DNA from: Verrucomicrobiia bacterium
Lineage (GTDB): Bacteria > Verrucomicrobiota > Verrucomicrobiia > Limisphaerales > UBA9464
DNA length: 64,000 nt
Direction of reading: 5' to 3'
NCBI GenBank assembly: GCA_019634635.1
Contig: JAHCBB010000015.1
Coordinates: 1 to 64,000, forward strand
Both the position numbers and the translations under genes were made by a program. Positions 35,371 through 43,206 of the stretch are shown piece after piece; position 1 is the first letter of the stretch; each line of letters opens with the position of its first letter. The notes beneath the pieces are model-generated. The model was not told the DNA's origin, did no database searches, and saw only the letters and a list, made by a program, of their open reading frames with translations.

Positions 35371-35749
35371 CGCGATACCGGCCCGCCGTCAGTTTCCCGG
35401 GGGGCCTCCCGGCGATCCCTGCGTTCCCGACGCCCGCGGATCCAGCCCGATCGTTCACCCCCGTTCCCCGCGACGCCCTCACACGCCCGGCGGCAGAAGT
35501 TGCGGACACGGTGGAACGTGCCCCTACCGGCTGCCCGGCGACGGCACACCCGTTGACCTGTCCCCCTGTCGGGACCCCTCCGCTCCGGAGGGGCTCCGGT
35601 GGGGCAAGGCTCCCGCCGCGCCGTACGCGAAACCGCAACCCAACCTGGTGGCGACTCCCGACGCGCATGGCTGGTTTCGCGACGCCCGGCGGCGCAAGGG
35701 GCGACAGGAAGTTGGTGGCACCCATGGTGGTCCTTGCTAGCCTCCCAAG
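35371..35749. other. 379-base spacer after fabG
   Basis: No credible gene. A perfect 8-bp stem with a 3-base loop (CCCCTCCG-CTC-CGGAGGGG) lies at 35575-35593, but no T-run follows, so it is at best a weak or factor-dependent stop signal for the fab transcript. At the right end TAGCCT (35738-35743) sits 12 bases before the GTG of the kinase gene. Confidence 0.45.
35738..35743 (+). promoter_or_regulatory. Candidate -10 element TAGCCT, 12 bases before the kinase start
   Basis: The hexamer is identical to the one before ffh and at the same distance from the start codon. No Shine-Dalgarno is present, so the message is probably leaderless or nearly so. The -35 box is unclear; TTGGTG lies upstream with a 20-base gap. 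Confidence 0.4.
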
Positions 35750-38734
35750 GTGTCGGATCCCGCCGATCAGACCGCGGCAGTTCATGCTCCACCCGTGGTG
35801 GCGGAGCATGAACTGCTGCGGCGGATCGGAGTGGGAGCCTATGGCGAGGTGTGGCTGGCGCGGAGTGTGATGGGAATGCTCCGCGCGGTGAAGGTGATCT
35901 GGCGTGACCGCTTCGAGCATGAGCGGATCTACGAGCGCGAATTCACCGGGCTGAGACATTTCGAGCCCCTGTCGCGATCCCATCCGGGACTGGTGGATGT
36001 CCTCCAGGTGGGGAGGTCGGAGACCCATGGGCACTTCTATTATGTCATGGAGCTGGCCGATCATGCCGGGGAGGAGACGGCGTGGCGGGTCGAGCAGTAT
36101 GCACCCCTGACTTTGGGGACGCTGTTGCAGGCCAAGGGTGCGTTGCCGGTGGTCGAGTGCGCCCGGATTGGGGCGGACGTGGCGGCCGCACTGTCCTTTC
36201 TGCATCAGCGCGGCCTGGTGCACCGGGACGTCAAACCCTCCAACCTCATTTTTGTGGGCGGTCAGCCCAAGCTGGCCGACCTCGGCCTGGTCGCGGGGCT
36301 GAATGCCGCGCAATCCTTCGTGGGTACGGAGGGCTACATTCCGCCGGAGGGTCCGGGATCGCCACAGTCGGATTTGTACGGTCTGGGCAAGGTGTTGTAC
36401 GAGATGGCCACCGGCCAAAACCGGCTGGACTTCCCGGAGTTGCCGCCCGACTGGCAGGACCGAGACGAAACAGACCTCTTTGCCGAACTGAACGAAACCA
36501 TCCTGCGCGCCTGCGCTCCGGACGCCGCGGACCGGCATGCGTCGGCGGAGGCGGTGCGGACGGAATTGCTGCTGATTCAGGCCGGACAATCGGTACGCCG
36601 GCTGCGCCGCAACGAGCGCATCCTGACGCGATGGCGGCGTCTGGGGACCGTGGCCGTGCTGCTGGGCGTGGTGAGCCTGGGTGCGACCTGGTTTACGCGG
36701 GACCAGACGGCCCGGGCCAATCGTCGCGCGACGGCCGAGGCGGCGTTGCGCGAGCGCATCGAGGACCAGGAACGGCTGATCCGAATGGCGCTCTACTCAG
36801 CCGACATGAACCTTGCCCAGCAGGCGATCCAGGCGGGGAACTATGGTCGCGCAGAGGAATTGCTGGACGCGTACCGGCCCCAGGATGCCCAGGAGGACCT
36901 GCGCGGCTTCGAGTGGTTCCATTTCTGGGATCGGGTGACGGGTGATGCCCGGGGGGTGTTGCGCGGCCATGATCAACTCATCGTCGCCGTGCGGGTGAGC
37001 CGGGATGGCCGCCGGCTCTATTCCGCAAGTTATGACGGCACCTTGCGGGAATGGTCGTTGGACGGGTTGCACGAACTGCGGCGATGGGAATTTCCGGGTT
37101 CGATCGTGCGGGCGTTGTCCGAAGTATCGGAGGGTGGCCTGCTGGCCGTCGAGCTGGACCAGCCCCCGCGGACCGTTGTCCTCAACCTGACTGGCGGCGG
37201 CGGCGGGATCACCAACCGCTCGTCCGGTTCGCCAAGCGTCGTGTTCAGTCCGGAAGCGGACCGGCTGCTCCGGGCCAACGGGATGGTGTTGTTTGAGACC
37301 AATGCGGCCACGGAGATCGTGAATGCCCGTTCGCTGGAGGTGGAACAGGTCCTGGACCAGTCGGGCGGGCGCGCCTGGTTCGCGCCCGGCGGCCGCCTGC
37401 TGGTCACCGGTCCCTGGGATCGTTCCCTGCGGCTCTGGTCATGGCCCGAGCGGGAGCCGATGGGTGAGCTGGCCGGGGCCGGAACGGTGATGGGGGTGGC
37501 GTTCTCCCCGGACGGATCCCGGCTGGCCTGTGTGTCGCGCCAGGGCCTGCTGCAATTGTGGAACCTCGCCACGCAACGGCGGCTGGCCGAAAGCAGCGCG
37601 CACCAGGAAACCGTGGTCTGGGATGTGGCCTGGTCGCCGGATGGCGCGCGCCTGGTCACGGCGGGCAACGACCAGACCGTGCGTCTCTGGGACGCCGCGA
37701 CGCTCGCGGAGGTGCATGTCTTCCGCGGGCATGGCAGCGAGGTCTGGTCGGTGGAGTGGACGCCGGATGGAGGTCTGGTGGTCTCCGCCGGGAAGGACAA
37801 CACCATCCGGTTGTGGGATGGCGAGCCGGATCCCGCCGCGCTGGAACTGGATCCGGTCGGCCAGACACCGGCGTTCTCCCCGGATGAACGGTTGCTGGTG
37901 GTGCGACTGCAAACCGGGGACGTGCGGGTTCTGGATCCGTCCACCGGCCGCGAGGTGCTGGCGTTGGGACCGGCCGTCGAACTGGGCGGATTCGTGGAGG
38001 ATGGAAGCGCGATCACGCTGCTGCGGCCCGGGGGGACCGTCGAGTGGCGCGATCCGACGGGCGGCGCTCTGCTCGAAGCGCACCGGCTGGATGCGGGGTG
38101 GGAGCCGGCCCCGACCCGCGTCCTCGCGCCGTCCGGACGATGGCTCGTGGCGGGTGACGAGGACGGCACGGTTCGGGTTTACGATGTTCGTTCCGGCGGG
38201 CCGCCGCGGCCTCTGGACGGTCATACCGGACGCATCTTCAGTCTCGCGATCTCACCGGACGGGCGGCGGTTGCTGTCCGGTTCGCGGGATTTTTCGACGC
38301 GCCTGTGGGAACTCGACACGGGCCGGGAGATCCGGGTGTTTCGAGGGCATCAGATGTCGGTCAGCGCCCTGGAGTTTGCGCCTGCGGGCGGGCGCTTTGC
38401 GAGCGGCAGCTGGGATGACACGGCCCGTCTCTGGGATGCCGCGTCCGGTGACGCGCTCGCCGTCTACGGGGCGCATTCCACCGGGGTGCATGCGGTGGCC
38501 CTTGCGCCCGACGGCCGCACGCTGGCCGTGTTAACCGGCGGCTCCGAGCTGAAGTTTTGGAACCTGGCGACCAGCCGCGAGGCGGGAGTGCTCCAGTTCG
38601 ACCGGGGCATCGGCCTGGGCCGGCTCCGCTTCTCCCCCGGTGGTCAATGGCTGGCGGTGGTCAGCCCGCCGGGGCGGCTGTCACTGCTGCCAGCCCCGCA
38701 TCCCGATTCAACCGGCGGGCCGGGTTTTCGTTAG
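35750..38734 (+). CDS. Membrane Ser/Thr protein kinase with extracytoplasmic WD40 repeats
   Basis: The product is 994 residues from a GTG. The kinase domain covers about 20-280: glycine loop IGVGAYGEVW, lysine 48 (RAVKVI), HRDVKPSN with D160, and GTEGYIPPE. The metal-binding motif reads DLG (D177) instead of DFG, which is tolerated in some active kinases. A transmembrane helix lies at about 299-315. About 80 residues of coiled coil follow, then WD40 units to the end (for example VAFSPDGSRLACVSRQG, VAWSPDGARLVTAGND and LAISPDGRRLLSGSRD). Kinases of this plan are frequent in Planctomycetes and Verrucomicrobia. It lies just upstream of an ECF sigma gene, which suggests that it controls that factor by phosphorylation; this is an inference. 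Confidence 0.88.
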   Translation: MSDPADQTAAVHAPPVVAEHELLRRIGVGAYGEVWLARSVMGMLRAVKVIWRDRFEHERIYEREFTGLRHFEPLSRSHPGLVDVLQVGRSETHGHFYYVMELADHAGEETAWRVEQYAPLTLGTLLQAKGALPVVECARIGADVAAALSFLHQRGLVHRDVKPSNLIFVGGQPKLADLGLVAGLNAAQSFVGTEGYIPPEGPGSPQSDLYGLGKVLYEMATGQNRLDFPELPPDWQDRDETDLFAELNETILRACAPDAADRHASAEAVRTELLLIQAGQSVRRLRRNERILTRWRRLGTVAVLLGVVSLGATWFTRDQTARANRRATAEAALRERIEDQERLIRMALYSADMNLAQQAIQAGNYGRAEELLDAYRPQDAQEDLRGFEWFHFWDRVTGDARGVLRGHDQLIVAVRVSRDGRRLYSASYDGTLREWSLDGLHELRRWEFPGSIVRALSEVSEGGLLAVELDQPPRTVVLNLTGGGGGITNRSSGSPSVVFSPEADRLLRANGMVLFETNAATEIVNARSLEVEQVLDQSGGRAWFAPGGRLLVTGPWDRSLRLWSWPEREPMGELAGAGTVMGVAFSPDGSRLACVSRQGLLQLWNLATQRRLAESSAHQETVVWDVAWSPDGARLVTAGNDQTVRLWDAATLAEVHVFRGHGSEVWSVEWTPDGGLVVSAGKDNTIRLWDGEPDPAALELDPVGQTPAFSPDERLLVVRLQTGDVRVLDPSTGREVLALGPAVELGGFVEDGSAITLLRPGGTVEWRDPTGGALLEAHRLDAGWEPAPTRVLAPSGRWLVAGDEDGTVRVYDVRSGGPPRPLDGHTGRIFSLAISPDGRRLLSGSRDFSTRLWELDTGREIRVFRGHQMSVSALEFAPAGGRFASGSWDDTARLWDAASGDALAVYGAHSTGVHAVALAPDGRTLAVLTGGSELKFWNLATSREAGVLQFDRGIGLGRLRFSPGGQWLAVVSPPGRLSLLPAPHPDSTGGPGFR
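35777..35816. repeat. 14-bp perfect inverted repeat inside the kinase 5' coding region
   Basis: GCAGTTCATGCTCC (35777-35790) and GGAGCATGAACTGC (35803-35816) are exact complements separated by 12 bases. The stem begins 27 bases inside the kinase gene. In the mRNA it would form a strong hairpin near the start codon, where it could slow translation; as DNA it could bind a dimeric protein. Confidence 0.7.
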
Positions 38735-38756
38735 AACGCGGATCACGGAAACGAAT
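38730..38756 (+). promoter_or_regulatory. Shared promoter pattern GTTAGA-N17-GAAT before the ECF sigma gene
   Basis: GTTAGA (38730-38735) and GAATC (from 38753) are 17 bases apart, and GAAT starts 14 bases before the ATG at 38767. The same two elements with the same spacing precede the genes at 39526 and 43207. The left element overlaps the kinase stop codon. This suggests autoregulation by the sigma factor encoded here. Confidence 0.6.
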
Positions 38757-38766
38757 CTCCAGCCAG

Positions 38767-39414
38767 ATGAACCGCACGCAGCCGACCTCCCCCCCCGCTG
38801 ACCGACGACCCCGATGGACGGAGGGTCCCTTGCATTCCACGAGAGAGAGCCTGCTGGGCCGGCTCAAAGACCCTGCGGACCATGATGGCTGGCAGCGCTT
38901 CTTCGACACCTACGGAGGGGTGATCTCGGCGTTTGCCCGCAAGGCCGGCCTTCCCCCCAGTGAAGTGGAGGAGGTCCTGCAAGAGACTCTGGTTTCCGTC
39001 GCCGGGGAAATGCCCGGCTTCCGCTACGACCGGAGCCGGGGCGGCTTCAAGGCCTGGTTGTTTCAGATCGCCCGCCGGCGCATCGCGGACCAATTTCGCA
39101 AACGCGCCCGCCACCAGGGCCGGCAGACCGACTACGCGGAGGGCCTCGAAGCGCTCCCCGATCCGGCTGCCGACCCGCTCGTCGCGGTCTGGGAGCAGGA
39201 GTGGCGGCACAACCAGTTGCAGCTGGCCGGCGAACGGGTCAAGGCGAAGGTCGCCCCGCGTCAGTGGCAGATGTTTGATCTCGCGACCCTGCAGGGCTGG
39301 CCGGTCGAACGGATCACCAGTCTCCTCGGGATCAACCGCGCCCAGGTGTACATGGCCAAAATGCGCGTCGGCCGCCTGCTCAAGGCGGAGCTGCAGCAGC
39401 TCGACTCCGGATGA
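38767..39414 (+). CDS. ECF-type sigma factor linked to a Ser/Thr kinase
   Basis: The product is 215 residues from the ATG at 38767. Region 2 is seen at about 25-110 (ESLLGRLKDPADHDGWQRFF, FDTYGGVISAFARKAGLPPS, VEEVLQETLVSV, FKAWLFQIARRRIADQFRKR). Region 4 is at about 150-205 (KVAPRQWQMFDLATLQGWPV, then ERITSLLGINRAQVYMAKMR). This divergent type, with WQRFFDTYG and KAWLF, is the one found next to protein kinases rather than anti-sigma factors. The start is supported by the fixed distance to the shared promoter pattern. It lies 32 bases after the kinase gene. Confidence 0.85.
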   Translation: MNRTQPTSPPADRRPRWTEGPLHSTRESLLGRLKDPADHDGWQRFFDTYGGVISAFARKAGLPPSEVEEVLQETLVSVAGEMPGFRYDRSRGGFKAWLFQIARRRIADQFRKRARHQGRQTDYAEGLEALPDPAADPLVAVWEQEWRHNQLQLAGERVKAKVAPRQWQMFDLATLQGWPVERITSLLGINRAQVYMAKMRVGRLLKAELQQLDSG

Positions 39415-39488
39415 CCGCGGTCGCCTCCGGCGCCGTGGGAATCCGGGCGTGGATCGGTGGGACGGCGGATTTTCTCCGTTGACGGGCC

Positions 39489-39515
39489 GTTAGATCGCGC
39501 CCGGGTCGGACGAAT
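39489..39515 (+). promoter_or_regulatory. Shared promoter pattern GTTAGA-N17-GAAT before the first beta-repeat protein
   Basis: GTTAGA at 39489-39494 and GAATTCCC from 39512. GTTAGA starts 37 bases and GAAT 14 bases before the ATG at 39526, exactly as at the sigma gene and at 43207. No ribosome binding site is visible between GAAT and the ATG. Confidence 0.6.
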
Positions 39516-39525
39516 TCCCTGGTGC

Positions 39526-42500
39526 ATGAATCGTGTTGTCAACCTGCCCGCGCGCCGGACGGTCACTTTGGAGTCGTTTCCAATCCGTCGTTGCCGGGGA
39601 TCCGGCCCGTCCGGTCTGTGCTGGCTGCTGGCGCTGGCATTGCAGGGCGCCGGATGGCCGCTTGCGAATGCTCAGCGTGTGACTTGGACTTTCGTTCCGC
39701 AATCAGAGGTGCTGCCCGCGGATCTGCCGCACCTGCCGCACGCCACCATCAGCGCGATCGGCGGTCAGGGGGAACTCGTCATTCGGCACGGCCCACCCGG
39801 AACCGGGGACATCGGGCATGCCATTTCGACGGTTGCCGATCGGGTGGCGAGACGGGTCTTCGCTCATGGGGATCCGGCACCGGGAGGCGGCACATTTGTC
39901 ATCCCCGAAGCCTCCAACACCACCATCAACAAGCAGAGTTGGCATGTGGTGTCGGCCGAGCGCCTTCTGTTTCAGGTCAACGTGCGCTTGCCGGACAACA
40001 CCCACGCGCCGCGAACATTTCGATGGGACAACGAGCAGATCACGTATCTGCCGGCCCCCGGGAATACGGAATATCGGTTGGACATCAATGATGGCCAAGG
40101 GCGCTTCCTCGCGGTCCGGTACCGGGTCTTTGAGGGTCGTTTCCGATTCCCTGTCGAGTTTTCCATCACGGATGGGGAGGTCATCGGTCCGTCCGTCCAG
40201 CCGTTGCCCATCAATGAAAGCAACCCTGTATTTCGAGGCTTCGTCGCGGGAATCACTCCGGAGGGCGGCTTTCTGGTTGAGGAGATCCGAAGTGATCCGC
40301 CACAATTCTTTACCAGCTTGTATTATGTCGGAGGGCAAGACTCGGTGGTGGCTACCGCCACCACGACCGATACCAGCGACGGGAGTTCAGGGTCGAGACT
40401 GGATTTCGCAGATGCCAACGAGAACGGCGATGTCGCTCTATGGGAAACCCGCTTCGCACCCGATGGCAGTTCTCTCCGCCTCTTGCTGCGCCGATCAGGG
40501 ACAGAGGAGGCCGTGGTGGCGTCCATGCCAGACACCGCCCTGCCGATGGGCGGAATCTGGCTGACCAGACACCCCCAAGTCATCTACAGGGCACGGTTGG
40601 CCGGCGGCCCGACCGAGTACTTCACCGGCCCGAGTTCCGAGGACCGGCTCGGCGGCGATTTCGTTGGTGCATTCGGTCTGGATGGTAACGTGACGTCAAT
40701 AACTGCCTTTCATCAGAATGGGTACATGAGCGTCGGTGCCAGTCTGGTGAATGGGAGCTTTGTCAGGGCCTTCGGCCGGGCCGAAATCTCCCAGGAGAGC
40801 GGGGACAGAGTGTGGAACAATTCCGCCGGCGGCATGTGGAGCGAAGCCGGGCACTGGGAGCCACCCGAGGTCCCGGACCACCGTCCCGAGCGCAGCGATA
40901 CGGCCGTGTTTTCCCTGACCGGACGGTATCCCATCAACGCCACCGGCGCGCGGGCGGGACGGATGATTGTGCGGAACGGGATCGTGGACCTGACGGGCAA
41001 CGCCCAGGCGCTGAATTCCTCCCTCACCGAGCCCTCATTGCTGGTGGGAGTGAACGGGGTCCTCAACGTCGTGTCGGGAACGTTCCAGTCGGTGCATGCC
41101 ATGCTGGGTGAGTCTTCGTCGGCAACGGGCGAGACGGCCGTGCTCCATCAGGGCACGCGCTGGGAAAACAACGGCCGCCTGCTGGTGGGCGCTGCCGGCC
41201 CGGGAAAACTCAGCGTGGTCCATGGCTTCGCTTCCGCCTTGGAAACCAGAATTGGGGGTGGCGCTCTGGCGGGAGGAGACGTGGTGGTGGGCGGAGCCAC
41301 GGGGCGGTGGGATCCCGGCAGTCTGGCGGTGGGATTTGCCGGACCAGGCCGCCTGGAGGTTCGCGACGGCGGCACGGTCGTCAGTGAAGCGGTGGTGATC
41401 GGCCGCGCGGGAGCTGGCGAATTGCGGATCCGTCATGCGGAGATGATCAGCAGCGATCTTCGGATCGGGGAGGACGCCGAGGGCATTTTGTACCTCGAAC
41501 AAGGAGCCAGACTGGGTTCGGGTGATGCGCTCATCGGAGCGGGCGGATCCAATGGTCCGGGACGTGGCACAGTGGTGGTTGACGGTGGCGGCCAGGCGGA
41601 GGTGCAGACAACCCAGTGGTTGACCACCGGTCTGACCGTGGGGGGTGGGGCACCAGGGGAATTACGGATACTTGACGGCGGCCGGGTCATGGCACTGCAA
41701 CAGGCTTTCGTGGGCGAGGCAGCAGCCGAGCGTCTCGATCTCACGGCAGACGGTTCGATTCTGGTGCGCGGCAGCACGCCCGGACTCGAACCAAGCCGCC
41801 TTTTTTTGCTCAAGGAACTAATGCTCGGGATGGTCGCCAACGCAGTGGCCGACCTGCAGATTCGCGACGGCGGCGAGGTGGTTGCGACCGAGGACCTCTA
41901 CCTCGGCTTTGAAGCGGGCAGCAATGGGTTTCTCTCGGTCAACGGGGTGAACGAGTTTGGTGCCCGGGCAAGGATGTTGGTCGGGAACGACGATCCAGCC
42001 GCCGAGGGAGGAGTCACCTGTCGCGTCGGCTATCACGGTGCCGGCGTGCTGACCATTGGTGAGGGCGGGCTGGTCGTTTGCCCCAACCTGCTGATCGGCG
42101 GTCTGGAGGGGAGCTCGGGGATGGTCGAGGTGGGCGGGAGCATGGGCAGATTTACATCCGAGCTGAGGGTCACGGGAGATCGCTTTGCCGTGGGCGGAGT
42201 GTCCGGTCTGGGATCGCTCGATGGCGTCGAGGGACGGCTCCATTTGAAGGACGGACTCGTCGTAACCCCTGGCGAGCTCTGGATCAGCGAACAGGGCGTC
42301 CTGACCGGCCAAGGCACCATCGTCGCCCACACCATTGTGGCCAACGGCTATCTCAGCCCGGCGTTCTTTCCGACCGTGTCCGCCGCCGCTGCCCGACCGG
42401 GACTGGCCAACGAGACCGAAACACCCCCGCCCGGAGTTCTGCGATTCGACGGCGACCTCCAGTTGGGACCCACCGGGGTGATCGGGGTGGAAGTCAGGGG

Positions 42501-42966
42501 CGCCGATCCCGGCAATCAAACCCGCGTGGACGTTCTGGGCACGGCAACACTCAACGGCCGGTTGGAGTTGAACTTCAGCAACGGCTACGCGCCCCGGCAG
42601 GGGGATCAACTGCGATTCATCACGGCGAAGGGCGGTGTGAGCGGCGGGTTTGCCGGGGTGACCCTCGCCGGTCTGGCGCCGGGCTTTGAGTACGACCTGG
42701 ACGCCTCGGGTGGCGCAGTCCGCCTGACGGCGTTGAACGACGCCGCCGTGACGGCGCCGCCGCGGTTTACTCCCCTGCCTGCCGTCACCTCCGAGGGACT
42801 CCGATTGTCAATTGAAGCCCCAACGGAGCAGGAGGTCGTGATCTTCGCCACGCCCGACGTGCTCACCCCGGCCCAACCCATCCACACGAACCGCGGTTCC
42901 TTCATTCTGATTGACCCTCTACCGCCCGGACACGACCAGCGGTTCTATCGTGCCGTCGGGCGGTGA
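39526..42966 (+). CDS. Very large secreted beta-strand-repeat (autotransporter-associated repeat-like) protein
   Basis: The product is 1146 residues from the ATG at 39526. It has a late signal peptide (about 28-50, SGLCWLLALALQGAGWPLAN, cleavage near NAQ-RV). Residues about 50-430 look like one all-beta domain (FRWDNEQITYLPAPGNTEYR). From about 430 the protein is made of short units such as LLVGVNGVLNVVSGTFQSVH, LEVRDGGTVVSEAVVIGRAG, LRIGEDAEGILYLEQGARLG and LTIGEGGLVVCPNLLIGGLE. These are the passenger-like beta-helix repeats seen in Verrucomicrobia surface proteins. It ends with GHDQRFYRAVGR, with no beta-barrel and no PEP-CTERM anchor. Likely surface or matrix protein; function unknown. 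Confidence 0.75.
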   Translation: MNRVVNLPARRTVTLESFPIRRCRGSGPSGLCWLLALALQGAGWPLANAQRVTWTFVPQSEVLPADLPHLPHATISAIGGQGELVIRHGPPGTGDIGHAISTVADRVARRVFAHGDPAPGGGTFVIPEASNTTINKQSWHVVSAERLLFQVNVRLPDNTHAPRTFRWDNEQITYLPAPGNTEYRLDINDGQGRFLAVRYRVFEGRFRFPVEFSITDGEVIGPSVQPLPINESNPVFRGFVAGITPEGGFLVEEIRSDPPQFFTSLYYVGGQDSVVATATTTDTSDGSSGSRLDFADANENGDVALWETRFAPDGSSLRLLLRRSGTEEAVVASMPDTALPMGGIWLTRHPQVIYRARLAGGPTEYFTGPSSEDRLGGDFVGAFGLDGNVTSITAFHQNGYMSVGASLVNGSFVRAFGRAEISQESGDRVWNNSAGGMWSEAGHWEPPEVPDHRPERSDTAVFSLTGRYPINATGARAGRMIVRNGIVDLTGNAQALNSSLTEPSLLVGVNGVLNVVSGTFQSVHAMLGESSSATGETAVLHQGTRWENNGRLLVGAAGPGKLSVVHGFASALETRIGGGALAGGDVVVGGATGRWDPGSLAVGFAGPGRLEVRDGGTVVSEAVVIGRAGAGELRIRHAEMISSDLRIGEDAEGILYLEQGARLGSGDALIGAGGSNGPGRGTVVVDGGGQAEVQTTQWLTTGLTVGGGAPGELRILDGGRVMALQQAFVGEAAAERLDLTADGSILVRGSTPGLEPSRLFLLKELMLGMVANAVADLQIRDGGEVVATEDLYLGFEAGSNGFLSVNGVNEFGARARMLVGNDDPAAEGGVTCRVGYHGAGVLTIGEGGLVVCPNLLIGGLEGSSGMVEVGGSMGRFTSELRVTGDRFAVGGVSGLGSLDGVEGRLHLKDGLVVTPGELWISEQGVLTGQGTIVAHTIVANGYLSPAFFPTVSAAAARPGLANETETPPPGVLRFDGDLQLGPTGVIGVEVRGADPGNQTRVDVLGTATLNGRLELNFSNGYAPRQGDQLRFITAKGGVSGGFAGVTLAGLAPGFEYDLDASGGAVRLTALNDAAVTAPPRFTPLPAVTSEGLRLSIEAPTEQEVVIFATPDVLTPAQPIHTNRGSFILIDPLPPGHDQRFYRAVGR

Positions 42967-43169
42967 CCTGGCGGCAGGCCGCTGACGGCAACCGAACGGC
43001 CTGGCGCAGCTGCACTGGCTGCTCCTTCCCATTCCCCCGGACTCCCGGCCTGCCGGCATACCGGCAGGCGGAACCGAGCCTCCACCGCACGCGAGGACCG
43101 CGGTCTGCCGGGGGGAGGGCGGACCGCGGCCCTGATGCCGATCCGTACGGAAAGCGGGCCAGTTTTTCT

Positions 43170-43196
43170 GTTAGATCCAGCCTTGGAGGTCGGAAT
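43170..43196 (+). promoter_or_regulatory. Shared promoter pattern GTTAGA-N17-GAAT before the second beta-repeat protein
   Basis: GTTAGA at 43170-43175 and GAATCC from 43193. The distances to the ATG at 43207 are 37 and 14 bases, the same as for the genes at 38767 and 39526. The bases just before GTTAGA (GGGCC then a T-run) also resemble those before the sigma gene. Confidence 0.6.
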
Positions 43197-43206
43197 CCAC
43201 AGGTAC

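Noticed and set aside
35575..35593. Intrinsic terminator after fabG
   Set aside because: The stem is perfect but no T-run follows, so it does not meet the usual rule for an intrinsic terminator.
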